Shown piece by piece: positions 1 through 8,262 of a stretch of 47,248 nt of DNA (position 1 is the first letter of the stretch; each line of letters starts with the position of its first letter). The notes below the pieces were generated by a model that was given only the letters and a program-made list of their open reading frames with translations, did no database searches and was not told where the DNA came from. The position numbers and the translations under genes were made by a program. This stretch comes from Burkholderia sp. Bp8992 (GTDB lineage Bacteria; Pseudomonadota; Gammaproteobacteria; Burkholderiales; Burkholderiaceae), in NCBI RefSeq assembly GCF_003853705.1, contig NZ_QTQI01000043.1:1-47248 (forward strand). The letters run 5' to 3'.

Positions 1-77
1 TTGCTGGTGGCGGACGGATCCTGCGCGCACGCGGCCAATAGCAACAGCAGCCCCGGTGCGAGTAAACGGCGGTACAT
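1..77 (-). CDS. Small lipoprotein, N-terminus only (runs off left edge)
   Basis: The minus strand from 77 reads ATG and encodes MYRRLLAPGLLLLLAACAQD, a textbook lipoprotein signal: Arg-Arg n-region, a run of leucines, and an LAAC lipobox with the cysteine at residue 17. A GAGGAA ribosome site lies about 8 bases before the ATG. Only 25 codons are inside the window, so family and function cannot be told. The mature protein should be lipidated and anchored in a membrane facing the periplasm. It is divergent from the TetR gene at 554, so the 476-base gap between them may control both. Confidence 0.7.
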   Translation of the reverse strand, partial: MYRRLLAPGLLLLLAACAQDPSATS

Positions 78-390
78 GGGTACTTTCCTCACGTTCTTAT
101 TTGCGCCGCACTGCGTCGCGCGCACTCACCCGCGAGCCCGCCCCCGCAGCGGCGGCGGATATCGTCCGCCGGCCCGCATCCAGGGTTCTCTCAGGTTCTC
201 TTTTCGGCTTGAAACATCACGGCAACGCCGCACTGACGAAGACGCGGACGCGCACGAGGCGCCGCAACCGCCCTTTCTCGATGCCGTTACCGTGCCGTTG
301 CAGCACCACCCGACAGAAGCACCCCGCCCCTTATTTCCGTATCAATCCCGGAAAACGTCGATTGCCGCTTACTGGGTTCAAATGATACAT

Positions 391-400
391 ATCGGTCTAT
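391..400. promoter_or_regulatory. Candidate TetR-type operator half-site, copy 1
   Basis: ATCGGTCTAT is repeated exactly at 516-525. TAGACC/GGTCTA half-sites are typical of operators bound by TetR-family repressors of the NemR kind. The left half here (ATACAT) pairs poorly, so this is an imperfect palindrome. Autoregulation by the TetR protein at 554 is an inference. Confidence 0.4.
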
Positions 401-507
401 CTAATAGTCAAGGTGACTTGAAAACCGGCCCGACGGCCGAGTTTTCTCGAGGAAAGAAGCCTGCCGCGTAAAGGCCGGAACGCGGAATTTCATCGAGCGG
501 CAAGATG

Positions 508-525
508 CTAGAATAATCGGTCTAT
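508..525. promoter_or_regulatory. Candidate TetR-type operator, copy 2, overlapping the TetR promoter
   Basis: The stretch contains TAGA, eight bases, then TCTA (509-524), with the ten-base word ATCGGTCTAT at 516-525. It ends 28 bases before the GTG start of the TetR gene, where a repressor would block initiation or early elongation. TAGAAT at the left arm could also serve as a -10 element. The site is predicted only. Confidence 0.45.
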
Positions 526-553
526 GGCTTGAAATATCGAGGAGGAGCTGCTC

Positions 554-1156
554 GTGCGAGCCAACAAACGCCAACTGGTGGTTGACAAGGCGACCGAACT
601 GTTTTCCAGGCACGGATTCCACCCGGTGGGTGTCGACTGGATCATCGACGATTCCGGCGTCGCCCGGATGACGCTGTATCGACATTTTGCAAGCAAGGAC
701 GAACTCATCCGCGAAGTCCTCGTCCAGCGTTACGACCTGATCGTCGGCAGCATCGATGCGCAGCTTCGGCACATTGCCGATCCGGTCGAACGCGTCAAGA
801 CCATCTTCGACTGGTACGGGGCCTGGTTCAGGACGCCTGAATTTGCCGGATGCCTGTTCGAGCGCGCACTGGCCGAATTCGGCACCGCCTATGCGCCGAT
901 CTCGGACGTCGCCATCCGTTATCGCCGCAAGATGGTCGAGTGGATCACCGAACTGATCGAGGCGCTTGTGCCGCCCGACACGGCAAACCGGCTGGCGACC
1001 GTCTTCATGATGCTGCTCGATGGTGCAACGGTGGAAGCCCGGGCGTTCAACGATTCCGCCGCCGCCGGGCGCGCGTGGCAAGCCGCGCACGCGCTGCTCG
1101 ATCAGGCCATGCACACGGCGGCCTCGCCCGCCGAGGGGGCGGGCACCACGATGTAA
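554..1156 (+). CDS. TetR/AcrR-family transcriptional regulator
   Basis: This is a 200-residue regulator of usual TetR length. The N-terminal helix-turn-helix spans about residues 8-52, with the characteristic LYRHFASKDEL segment (41-51) at the end of the recognition helix. The rest is the alpha-helical ligand and dimer domain, with a conserved-looking WF..PEF.GCLF patch near residues 90-100 seen in many TetR proteins. The start is GTG at 554, chosen because GGAGGAG sits 7-13 bases upstream and the HTH would be cut by any later start. The repeated ATCGGTCTAT sites upstream suggest autoregulation. The effector is unknown. Possible targets are itself, the divergent lipoprotein at the left edge and the lipoprotein gene just downstream. 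Confidence 0.88.
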   Translation: MRANKRQLVVDKATELFSRHGFHPVGVDWIIDDSGVARMTLYRHFASKDELIREVLVQRYDLIVGSIDAQLRHIADPVERVKTIFDWYGAWFRTPEFAGCLFERALAEFGTAYAPISDVAIRYRRKMVEWITELIEALVPPDTANRLATVFMMLLDGATVEARAFNDSAAAGRAWQAAHALLDQAMHTAASPAEGAGTTM

Positions 1157-1218
1157 CGGGCGTCGCGGGTCGGCGTATCGCAAGCAAACCGGGGGCGAAC
1201 GGTGCCGGGGAGAATGAA

Positions 1219-1734
1219 ATGCATGACCGGATGCACTTGATCGGCTTCACGATGGGCGTGGCAATCGCCTTTGCAAGCTGCACGTCACTGGATGTCAGCC
1301 GATATGAAATCCAGAAGCGGGACTCGAACGGGCTCACGATCATTGCATTTACCACGCAAGATCCGGCGTCGTTCGACCAAACGCTGTGGGCCGACCACGT
1401 CTACCTCCAGTACGCAGTCACGCCGGTCACCGTTCGGCGGCAATTCGATGCGGGCGCAACCAATGTCGAGGACTATCCATTCGCCGCGAGGCGGCTCGAC
1501 ATTCACGCCCGATGCCCGATTCCCACGTCGGACTTCTGTTCCGCGTGGTTCATTCCGTTCCACGATCGCGCGGCACTTCATGGCCTGGATTACATGTCGG
1601 GGCTCGATGCAAACGAACCCGCGCTCCTGAAGTTGCGATTCGGCGGCGGCAGCATGGCCGGGGCCCGGCTGGTGTCGAAGGAACACACGATCAAGGTCGA
1701 TGCCGGCGACGCGGCCAGACCAGACGGGCCGTGA
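1219..1734 (+). CDS. Predicted small lipoprotein of unknown function
   Basis: The 171-residue protein opens with a short basic region, a hydrophobic stretch (LIGFTMGVAIAF) and a lipobox ending in FASC, so it should be processed at Cys20 or so and lipidated. The start is taken at ATG 1219, with GGGGAG about 7 bases upstream; ATG 1231 is also possible. The mature part has scattered aromatic residues and two cysteines near CPIPTSDFC that could form a disulfide. I do not recognise a family. It follows the TetR gene by 62 bases on the same strand and may share its control. Confidence 0.6.
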   Translation: MHDRMHLIGFTMGVAIAFASCTSLDVSRYEIQKRDSNGLTIIAFTTQDPASFDQTLWADHVYLQYAVTPVTVRRQFDAGATNVEDYPFAARRLDIHARCPIPTSDFCSAWFIPFHDRAALHGLDYMSGLDANEPALLKLRFGGGSMAGARLVSKEHTIKVDAGDAARPDGP

Positions 1735-1828
1735 CGCCCGCATGGCCGATGCGCATGACGCATCTCCGTGCGCGGGAAAAACTCTACCCGAGCAGGCGCG
1801 CGTGTCGCACTCCCTGGAGGCCCATGTC

Positions 1829-1891
1829 ATGAACGACAACGATTTTCTGCAGCCCGAGCTAACGGACCATCGCCCGCACACGGCAACGTAG
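1829..1891 (+). CDS. Possible 20-residue small ORF
   Basis: An ATG at 1829 with CTGGAGG 8-14 bases before it opens a 20-codon frame (MNDNDFLQPELTDHRPHTAT) ending in TAG. The ribosome site is good, but the peptide is hydrophilic, has no signal or membrane segment, and resembles nothing I know. It could be a genuine small protein, a remnant of a longer gene, or chance. Confidence 0.2.
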   Translation: MNDNDFLQPELTDHRPHTAT

Positions 1892-1983
1892 GTCGGGCGC
1901 CTTGCCCGCGGCCCGATCACCGGCGCCGCCGATGACGATCCTGCCGGGACAGGCACGTATTCACAGCCGCGCCCGGCGCCGTT

Positions 1984-2883
1984 TCACTGCCCCGGTTCGA
2001 TATATGCCGCGAGTTCTTCCGGCTGTCCGGACGGAAACGCGTCCTTCAGGTGATCGAGAAACGCGGAAACGCGCGCGCTCAACAGCCGCCTGGACGGATA
2101 CAGCGCCCACACCGCGATGTCAGGCCCCGGCACGTCGCCCCAGCTGACGAGCGTGCCGGCGGCCAGATCGCGGCTCACGAGCGATACCGGCAGGCATGCG
2201 GCGCCCAGGCCGAGGCGGACCGTATCGCGCACCATGATCAGCGACGACAGCCGTGCCACCGGTTCGATCGGGATGCGCGACGTTCCTGCCGCGTGCGAGA
2301 CCTCCCATGCAGCACGGCCGTCGTTCGCGCCGCGCACGACGGCCGGTACGGGCGCGTCGCCGCTCGGCCGCGCCAGCCCGGGCTTCGCGACGACGACCAG
2401 CCGGTCGCGCAGGAACACGCGCCCGATCAGGCTTTCGTCAGGGTCCGGGTTCACGCGGATCACGAGGTCGACACCTTCGTCGATCATGTCGACGGGCCGA
2501 TCTTCCGTCGTTACCTCCAGCCGGACGTCCGGGTATTTCAGCGCGAACGTCGCCACCAGCTTGCCCATCGCGAACTGCGAAAAGAGCATCGGCGCGCTGA
2601 TGCGCAGCCGGCCGCGCGGCCGCTCGCTCCCCGATGCGATCGCCGACGCGCTGTCGGCGAGCTCCGCGAGCAGCACGCCCGTGCGCTCGTAGAGCGCGCG
2701 CCCTTCCTGCGTGAGCGTCACGCCGCGCGAGCCGCGCTCGAACAGGCGCAGCGACAGGCTGTTCTCCAGTTCCGCAACGCGGCGCGACAGCGTCGCCTTC
2801 GGGCGATCGGCCGCGCGTGCGGCTTCCCCGAAGCTGCCATGGCGGGCGACGAGATTGAAATCGGCGAGAGCGAGCAGGTCCAT
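1984..2883 (-). CDS. LysR-family transcriptional regulator
   Basis: This is a 299-residue LysR protein. The winged HTH is at residues 1-60, with the usual FNLVARHGSFGEAARA start and the LSRRVAELE recognition helix; the LysR substrate-binding domain follows (about 88-290). The start is ATG 2883, preceded by GGTGGA; twelve more codons are open upstream but would put an unusual tail before the HTH. It is divergent from the NmrA-like gene at 2994 with a 110-base gap, the classic layout in which a LysR protein controls its neighbour and itself. The inducer is unknown. Proteins of this subgroup (CrgA/AaeR-like) often control a divergent oxidoreductase, which fits here. Confidence 0.9.
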   Translation of the reverse strand: MDLLALADFNLVARHGSFGEAARAADRPKATLSRRVAELENSLSLRLFERGSRGVTLTQEGRALYERTGVLLAELADSASAIASGSERPRGRLRISAPMLFSQFAMGKLVATFALKYPDVRLEVTTEDRPVDMIDEGVDLVIRVNPDPDESLIGRVFLRDRLVVVAKPGLARPSGDAPVPAVVRGANDGRAAWEVSHAAGTSRIPIEPVARLSSLIMVRDTVRLGLGAACLPVSLVSRDLAAGTLVSWGDVPGPDIAVWALYPSRRLLSARVSAFLDHLKDAFPSGQPEELAAYIEPGQ

Positions 2884-2916
2884 GTGTTCCACCAATGAGA
2901 CGGCACGTCTATTTAT

Positions 2917-2938
2917 CACATCTTCCGGATCGCATGTG
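2917..2938. promoter_or_regulatory. Candidate LysR binding dyad in the divergent promoter
   Basis: CACAT (2917-2921) and ATGTG (2934-2938) form an inverted repeat with a 12-base spacer in the 110-base gap between the LysR and NmrA-like genes. Size and position suit a LysR recognition site, but the arms are only five bases. Confidence 0.3.
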
Positions 2939-2993
2939 GATCACCTAACTTACGTGGGCAGTCAATCCCATCGTTACCTCAGGAGTGAACATC

Positions 2994-3857
2994 ATGACCA
3001 TTCTCGTTACCGGCGCCACCGGCCGTGTCGGCCGCCAGCTCGTCCGTCAACTCGTCGATCGCGGCGCCGACGTGCGCGTACTGGTGCGCGATCCGTCCAA
3101 GGCCGACTTTCCGGCGACAGTGTCCGTCGCGCAAGGCGACATGCTCGACGTCGACGCCCTTCGCACCGCGTTCTCCGGCGTCCGCACGCTGTTCCTGCTC
3201 AACGGCGTGGCGGGCGACGAATTCACGCAGGCGCTGATCGCGCTGAATCTCGCCCGCGAAGCGGGTATCGAGCGTGTCGTCTACCTGTCGGTCCTCCACG
3301 CCGACCGCTTCGTGAACGTGCCGCACTTCGCGGTGAAATCCGGCGCCGAGCGGATGATCGAGCAGATGGGCTTCAGCGCGACGATCCTGCGGGCCGCGTA
3401 TTTCATGGACAACGAAGCGATGGTCAAGGACATGATCGTCGGGCACGGCGTCTACCCGATCCCGATCGGCAACAAGGGCGTCGCGATGATCGACGTGCGC
3501 GACCTCGCGGAAGTCGCGGCGATCGAGTTGATCCGCCGCAACGACGCGCCCGGCAAGCTGCCGGTCGACACCCTCAACCTGGTCGGCCCCGACACGCTGA
3601 CCGGCCCGCAGCTGGCGTCGATCTGGTCGGACACGCTCGGCCGCCCGGTTGCCTATGGCGGCGACGATCCCACGCCGTTCGAAGACAATTTCGCGAAATT
3701 CATGCCGAAATGGATGGCATACGAAATGCGGCTGATGGCCGAACGCTACGTCAGCGACGGCATGATGCCGGAGGCCGGCGACGTCGAGCGGTTGACCGCG
3801 ATCCTCGGCCGTCCGCTGCGGAAGTATCGCGACTTCGTGGCCGCGCTCGTGCGTTGA
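2994..3857 (+). CDS. NmrA-like NAD(P)-binding protein (atypical SDR)
   Basis: The 287-residue protein begins MTILVTGATGRVG, a Rossmann GxxGxxG motif (residues 7-13) at the extreme N-terminus, as in NmrA/HSCARG and quinone-oxidoreductase-like (QOR2 type) atypical short-chain dehydrogenases. The Tyr-x-x-x-Lys of classical SDRs is not evident, typical of the NmrA group; these are redox sensors or NAD(P)H-dependent reductases. AGGAG lies 9-13 bases before ATG 2994. The gene is probably controlled by the divergent LysR regulator. The substrate cannot be told from sequence. Confidence 0.8.
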   Translation: MTILVTGATGRVGRQLVRQLVDRGADVRVLVRDPSKADFPATVSVAQGDMLDVDALRTAFSGVRTLFLLNGVAGDEFTQALIALNLAREAGIERVVYLSVLHADRFVNVPHFAVKSGAERMIEQMGFSATILRAAYFMDNEAMVKDMIVGHGVYPIPIGNKGVAMIDVRDLAEVAAIELIRRNDAPGKLPVDTLNLVGPDTLTGPQLASIWSDTLGRPVAYGGDDPTPFEDNFAKFMPKWMAYEMRLMAERYVSDGMMPEAGDVERLTAILGRPLRKYRDFVAALVR

Positions 3858-3910
3858 GCGCGATACCGCGCCTCCATGCGCCGCGCGGCTGTGCGGGCAG
3901 TTGCCGGGGG

Positions 3911-3938
3911 GAACCGGTCGCCGCTGCGTGGCCGGTTC
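3911..3938. terminator. Possible hairpin downstream of the NmrA-like gene
   Basis: GAACCGG (3911-3917) and CCGGTTC (3932-3938) form a seven-base stem with a 14-base loop, 54 bases after the NmrA-like stop. There is no T-tract, so its role as a terminator is uncertain. Confidence 0.25.
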
Positions 3939-4131
3939 GCCGCGGCCGCCATGCTGTCGCCGGTGACGACGGCCGCGCGACAGCGGCCCGGCCGATGTAC
4001 CGGATTGCGCAGCATCCGGACCTCGGGCAGCGAAATGACGACGTCAATATAATCGGCTGTTCCTGCCTGTCGGCGATCGGCCATCTGCCGGTGTCGATCG
4101 CGGCTGCGTACAACCGCCCACTGGAGACGAG

Positions 4132-4530
4132 ATGACCGCGCCTGCCCTTCCGTTTGCCGAATCGTTCGACCTCGAGGCCGCATTCGCCGACGTATCCGAA
4201 TACTGGTCGCCCAAGGTGGTCGCGCAGGTCAACGATCAGTATGTGAAGGTCGCGAAAGTACGCGGCCAGCTCGTGTGGCACGACCACGCGCACGAAGACG
4301 AGCTGTTCTTCGTCGTGCGCGGCCACCTCAGGATCGAGTATGAAGGCGGCCGCGTCGCCGACGTGCCCGCCGGCTCGATGCACGTCGTGCCGCGCGGCAC
4401 GCAGCATAATCCGGTCGCCGACGACGAATGCTGGATCGTGCTGATCGAGCCCGTGCAGACCCGGCACACCGGCGATGTCCAGTCGCCGCTGACCCGCACG
4501 ATCGACGAGCAACTGGGTCGGGCGCGCTGA
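4132..4530 (+). CDS. Single-domain cupin protein
   Basis: The 132-residue protein has the two cupin motifs. Motif 1 is WHDHAHEDELFFVVRG, giving probable metal ligands His50, His52 and Glu57. Motif 2 is HVVPRGTQHNPVADD, with His92. It therefore probably binds a divalent metal in a small beta-barrel. Proteins of this type are common and mostly uncharacterised, acting as isomerases, dioxygenases or sensors. The start at ATG 4132 follows GGAGACGAG. It is convergent with the GNAT gene at 4558 and 274 bases from the NmrA-like gene, so it looks like a single-gene unit. Confidence 0.8.
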   Translation: MTAPALPFAESFDLEAAFADVSEYWSPKVVAQVNDQYVKVAKVRGQLVWHDHAHEDELFFVVRGHLRIEYEGGRVADVPAGSMHVVPRGTQHNPVADDECWIVLIEPVQTRHTGDVQSPLTRTIDEQLGRAR

Positions 4531-4557
4531 ATTCGTCCGCCGCGGCGGGGCCGCGGT

Positions 4558-5460
4558 TTACAACATGGCCTGGCTGACCAGCCCGTACAGTCCGACTATC
4601 GGGTCGGCCGCGCCCTCGTGCGCCGCGGCCGGCGCGTTGCGAACCATCTTCGAACACGTATCCACCTGTTTCAGTCCCTGTTCGCCCAGCCACTCCGGTA
4701 GACAGGTCCCGTCAGGCACATCGATACGCACGAATTCGCCGTCCCGTTTCGTCAGCCAATAGGCGATCAGCGCCTTCGCGCACGCATCGTCGCTCGAACG
4801 CGGCGCGACTACCGGGCCGATCACGTAACCGCGACCGAAGCGCCGCAGCACCGAAAACCCGACGACCTCGCCGTCGCGTTCGAGCACGACGCATTCGCCC
4901 CGCATCTGCAACGCGGACAACAGCGCCTCGCGTTCGAGGCCGGACGCACGCGCGTCGAGTTCGACGAGGCGCGGCCAGTCGGCCGGCGAACCGGCACGCA
5001 GCCGCGCGCCATCGGGCACGGCCACCGCGGCGGGGCGCTCCACGTTGCCCTGATACTGGCCCAGCGATCCGCACACGTTGAACCCCAGTTTCTCGTAGAG
5101 CGGCCGACCGGCCGGCGTTGCGTGCAGAAACGTGATGCGCGGACCCAGTTCGTCGAGGAGCGTCTCCATCAATTTGCGGCCGATGCCCCGGCCCTGATGC
5201 GCGTCGGAGACGATCACGTGCCCGATCGCCGCGCGATCCGCGCCGTACTTCCAGCACATCGCCGTGCCGATGACCACGCCGTTTTCCTCGGCCGCGAACG
5301 CGATCGACGTGTCGGCGGAAAACTGCCAGTCTTCGGCCCTGAACGGCCAGCGAAGCGCCGTGGAAAGGGCATGAGCCGCGGGGACGTCCGCCGCGGTGAA
5401 TCTCCGGTAGCGAAGCGCCGACGTTGCGCCGCGCTCCGTTACTTCATGTTCCTGGTTCAT
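4558..5460 (-). CDS. Two-domain GNAT-family N-acetyltransferase
   Basis: This is a 300-residue protein with two GNAT-like halves. The N-terminal half carries the acetyl-CoA binding motif A (AIGHVIVSDAHQGRGIGRKLM, with the Q-x-x-G-x-G/A loop QGRGIG). The C-terminal half holds a second, degenerate acetyltransferase fold around FSVLRRFGRGYVIGP. The start is ATG 5460, with AAGGA about 9 bases upstream; the longer frame lacks a ribosome site. It closely resembles the GNAT protein at 20812-21672, and the pair flank the catabolic cluster. As the last gene of the minus-strand series (87 bases after the M20 amidohydrolase) it may acetylate an amine intermediate; the substrate is unknown. Confidence 0.82.
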   Translation of the reverse strand: MNQEHEVTERGATSALRYRRFTAADVPAAHALSTALRWPFRAEDWQFSADTSIAFAAEENGVVIGTAMCWKYGADRAAIGHVIVSDAHQGRGIGRKLMETLLDELGPRITFLHATPAGRPLYEKLGFNVCGSLGQYQGNVERPAAVAVPDGARLRAGSPADWPRLVELDARASGLEREALLSALQMRGECVVLERDGEVVGFSVLRRFGRGYVIGPVVAPRSSDDACAKALIAYWLTKRDGEFVRIDVPDGTCLPEWLGEQGLKQVDTCSKMVRNAPAAAHEGAADPIVGLYGLVSQAML

Positions 5461-5547
5461 CAAGCAGTCCTTCCAATTGGTGTCGTCGTGCAACATGGCA
5501 CGCCAGAAAAATCCGCGGCGATCACATCGAAGCGCCGCCCCGACGCA

Positions 5548-6744
5548 TCACGGCGATCGCGAGAAATAATGCTGCGCCAGCGCGACCCAGTACCGGACGC
5601 CGGCCGGAATGATGTCGTCGTTGAAGTCGTATTTCGGGTGATGCAGCGCCGGTGCCGTCGCGCCGTCCTGCGCATTGCCGATCAGCACGTAAGCGCCCGG
5701 CCGCTCCTCCAGCATGAAGCCGAAGTCTTCGGACGTCATGTTCGGCGGCACGTCGCGAAACAGGCGTTCGTCGCCGAACGTGTCGCGAATCACCGTCTCG
5801 CAGAAGGCCGTCTCTGCCGGCGTGTTGACCGTCGCCGGGTAGTACTGAAAGAATTCCACGTCGACCTGCGCGCCATAGGCGCTCGCCAATCCCTCGCACG
5901 CGAGCCGGACGTCGCGCTGCAGCTTCTGCTGCAGTGACGACGACAGCGTGCGGATCGTGCCGCGCAACTCGGCGGTGTCGGGAATCACGTTGTCCGTCGT
6001 GCCCGCATGGAACATGCAGACGGAAATGACCGCGGGATCCACCGGATCCTTGTGTCGCGCGGCGATGGTCTGGCACTGCAGCACCATCGAGCACGCGAGC
6101 GGCACCGGATCGATGCCCAGATGCGGCTGCGCCGCATGCGCGCCCTTGCCCGTCACCGTGATCCTGAAACGCGAGCCCGCGGCCATGATCGCGCCGGTGC
6201 GCAGTCCGAAATGCCCGGCCGGCAACCCGGGCCAGTTGTGCATGCCGAACACCGCTTCCGTCGGATATTGCTCGAACAACCCGTCGTCGATCATCCTGCG
6301 CGCGCCCGCGCCGCCCTCTTCGCCCGGCTGAAACACGAAATGGACGGTGCCGGCCAACTGCGGCATCTCCTTCAGCACGCGCGCGGCGCCGAGCAGCATC
6401 ACGGTGTGGCCGTCATGGCCGCACGCGTGCATGATCCCGTGCGTGCACGATGCATGCGAAAAGTCGTTGGCTTCGTGGATCGGCAATGCGTCGAGATCCG
6501 CGCGCAGCACGATGCCGCGGCCCGGATCCGCGCCGGGCAGGCTCGCGACCACGCCCGTGCCGCCCAGCCCGCGCGACACCGCATAGCCGAGCGCTTCGAG
6601 CTCGCGCGCGACGACGTCGGCCGTCCGGTGTTCTTCGAATCGCAATTCGGGATGCGCATGCAGGTCGCGGCGCAGTTTCGCCCAGTGCGCGTGATGCGCA
6701 TGCAGCGACGAGTCGGGGATGACGGGGTTGTCCAATTTCGGCAC
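5548..6744 (-). CDS. M20-family amidohydrolase (hippurate hydrolase / aminoacylase type)
   Basis: This is a zinc-type M20D amidohydrolase of about 398 residues that cleaves N-acyl or amide bonds in the cytoplasm. Visible metal-site motifs are HPEL near residue 31, RADLDALP (81-88), the HACGHDGH cluster (106-113) and GEEGG (141-145); a dimerisation lid domain follows. The start is uncertain: GTG 6744 gives the usual short lead to the first helix, while TTG 6768 adds eight residues; neither has a strong ribosome site. The gene lies 60 bases after the aldehyde dehydrogenase and reads with it. In this cluster it is the best candidate for cleaving an amide conjugate after oxidation of the amine end (inference). 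Confidence 0.85.
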   Translation of the reverse strand: MPKLDNPVIPDSSLHAHHAHWAKLRRDLHAHPELRFEEHRTADVVARELEALGYAVSRGLGGTGVVASLPGADPGRGIVLRADLDALPIHEANDFSHASCTHGIMHACGHDGHTVMLLGAARVLKEMPQLAGTVHFVFQPGEEGGAGARRMIDDGLFEQYPTEAVFGMHNWPGLPAGHFGLRTGAIMAAGSRFRITVTGKGAHAAQPHLGIDPVPLACSMVLQCQTIAARHKDPVDPAVISVCMFHAGTTDNVIPDTAELRGTIRTLSSSLQQKLQRDVRLACEGLASAYGAQVDVEFFQYYPATVNTPAETAFCETVIRDTFGDERLFRDVPPNMTSEDFGFMLEERPGAYVLIGNAQDGATAPALHHPKYDFNDDIIPAGVRYWVALAQHYFSRSP

Positions 6745-6804
6745 CTTCAGAATGTAGCGGGCTTCCAACTGTATCGCCGGCGCGTATCTCGCGCATCGGC
6801 TGGG

Positions 6805-8262
6805 TCAGTCGTAATAGCCGACGATAGACTTGATCTCCATATACTCCTCCATCCCTTCGATTCCATACTCGCGGCCGTTGCCCGACTGCTTGTATCCGCC
6901 GAACGGTGCCTGGGGATCCCATGCGGGGTAGTTCAGATGCACCTGCCCCGAGCGGATGCGTGCGGCCACCGCGCGCACGCGCTCCATATCAGTGCCCTGC
7001 ACATGCGCGCCGAGCCCGTAGACCGTGTCGTTCGCGATGGCGACCGCTTCGTCGACAGTGTCGTAAGGCAGGATCGTGAGCACCGGACCGAAGATCTCCT
7101 GCTGCGCGATCGCCATGTCGGTGCGCACGTCGGAGAAAATCGTCGGCCGCGTATAGAAGCCTTTATCGAAACCCGCCGGCCGACCGCGGCCGCCCGCGAT
7201 CAGCTTCGCGCGTTCGTCGATCCCGACGTCGATCATCTGCGCGACCCGGCCGAACTGCGCGCGATTGGCGAGCGGCCCGTGCGTGGTGGCTTCGTCGAAC
7301 GGATCGCCGACCACGAGCGTTTGCGCTGTCGCGATGGCCAGCGCCTCGACCTCGCCGAGCACGGCGCGCGGCACGATCATGCGGGTCGGCGCGCTGCACG
7401 ATTGCCCCATGTTGCGAAAAGCGGCGGCGACGCCCGGCGGGATCGCACGCGACAGGTCCGCATCCGGCAACACGATGTTCGGCGACTTGCCGCCCAGCTC
7501 CTGCGCGACGCGCTTGACGGTCGCGGCCGCCGCCTGCGCAACGAGCACGCCGGCGCGCGTCGATCCGGTGATCGACACCATGTCGACCTCCGGGTGCGAC
7601 GAAAGCGCCGCGCCCACCGTTTCGCCGCTGCCGCTCACGAGATTGAAGACGCCGGCAGGCACGCCCGCGTCGGCGATCACTTCCGCGAACAGCAGCGCGC
7701 TGAGCGGCGACAATTCGCTCGGCTTCAGCACCACCGTGCAGCCCGCCGCGAGCGCCGGCCCGACCTTCGCGGTGATCTGGTAGATCGGCCAGTTCCACGG
7801 CGTGATCAGCGCGCACACGCCGATCGGCTCGCGCGCGACCGCCGTCGTCCCGCGCCGCTCGACGAACGGGTAACGCGCGAGGTTGTCGCGTGCAACGCGA
7901 ATATGCTCGGCCGCGAGCGGCACGTGCGCACCGCGGGCATAGCCGATCGGCGCACCCATCTCCAGCGTGAGCGCGGTGGCGAACAACTCGGCGCGCTCAA
8001 GCATCAGCGCATGCACACGGTCGAGCAGCGCGGCACGTTCCTGCGGCGAAGTCGCGGACCAGCGTTCGAACGCATTGCGCGCGGCCTGCACCGCGCGATC
8101 GGCGTCGCGCGCGCTGCCGAGCGGGATCTCGCACAGAGCGTCTTCGGTGGACGGGCTGACGACCGCGAACCGGTCGCCGCCGTCGGGCAGCACCCAGTCG
8201 CCGTCGATGAAAAAGCGATCGAGCCGGCCGGCTTGCGTTAGGTGAACAACGGGGGAATTCAT
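6805..8262 (-). CDS. NAD(P)-dependent aldehyde dehydrogenase
   Basis: The 485-residue protein is a standard-length ALDH. Catalytic elements are visible: Asn157 in ITPWNWP, Glu255 in ELGGKS and the nucleophile Cys289 in MGQSCSAPTR. It oxidises an aldehyde to the acid in the cytoplasm. ATG 8262 overlaps the TGA of the upstream PuuB-like oxidoreductase (ATGA), with AAGGA before it, so the two are translationally coupled. This pairing of an amine-oxidising flavoprotein with an ALDH mirrors PuuB-PuuC of putrescine breakdown. The likely substrate is the aldehyde made by the oxidoreductase; the exact compound is not readable. Confidence 0.9.
   Translation of the reverse strand: MNSPVVHLTQAGRLDRFFIDGDWVLPDGGDRFAVVSPSTEDALCEIPLGSARDADRAVQAARNAFERWSATSPQERAALLDRVHALMLERAELFATALTLEMGAPIGYARGAHVPLAAEHIRVARDNLARYPFVERRGTTAVAREPIGVCALITPWNWPIYQITAKVGPALAAGCTVVLKPSELSPLSALLFAEVIADAGVPAGVFNLVSGSGETVGAALSSHPEVDMVSITGSTRAGVLVAQAAAATVKRVAQELGGKSPNIVLPDADLSRAIPPGVAAAFRNMGQSCSAPTRMIVPRAVLGEVEALAIATAQTLVVGDPFDEATTHGPLANRAQFGRVAQMIDVGIDERAKLIAGGRGRPAGFDKGFYTRPTIFSDVRTDMAIAQQEIFGPVLTILPYDTVDEAVAIANDTVYGLGAHVQGTDMERVRAVAARIRSGQVHLNYPAWDPQAPFGGYKQSGNGREYGIEGMEEYMEIKSIVGYYD

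Larger units (their letters stand above)
78..553. other. Intergenic control region between lipoprotein and TetR gene
   Basis: There is no convincing gene in this 476-base stretch: the plus-strand frames open here have poor codon use and run antisense into the lipoprotein. It holds two copies of the ten-base word ATCGGTCTAT (391-400 and 516-525), described separately, and is AT-richer near 360-410 and 510-545, as expected for promoters of the two divergent genes. Confidence 0.5.

Noticed and set aside
1-471. 156-codon open frame on the plus strand at the left edge
   Set aside because: It runs antisense to a clear lipoprotein signal sequence and has poor codon use; GC-rich DNA gives many such frames.
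6007-8241. 744-codon plus-strand frame antisense to the ALDH and M20 genes
   Set aside because: It is Arg/His/Ala-rich shadow coding, with no domain, and the opposite strand has complete enzymes with catalytic motifs.
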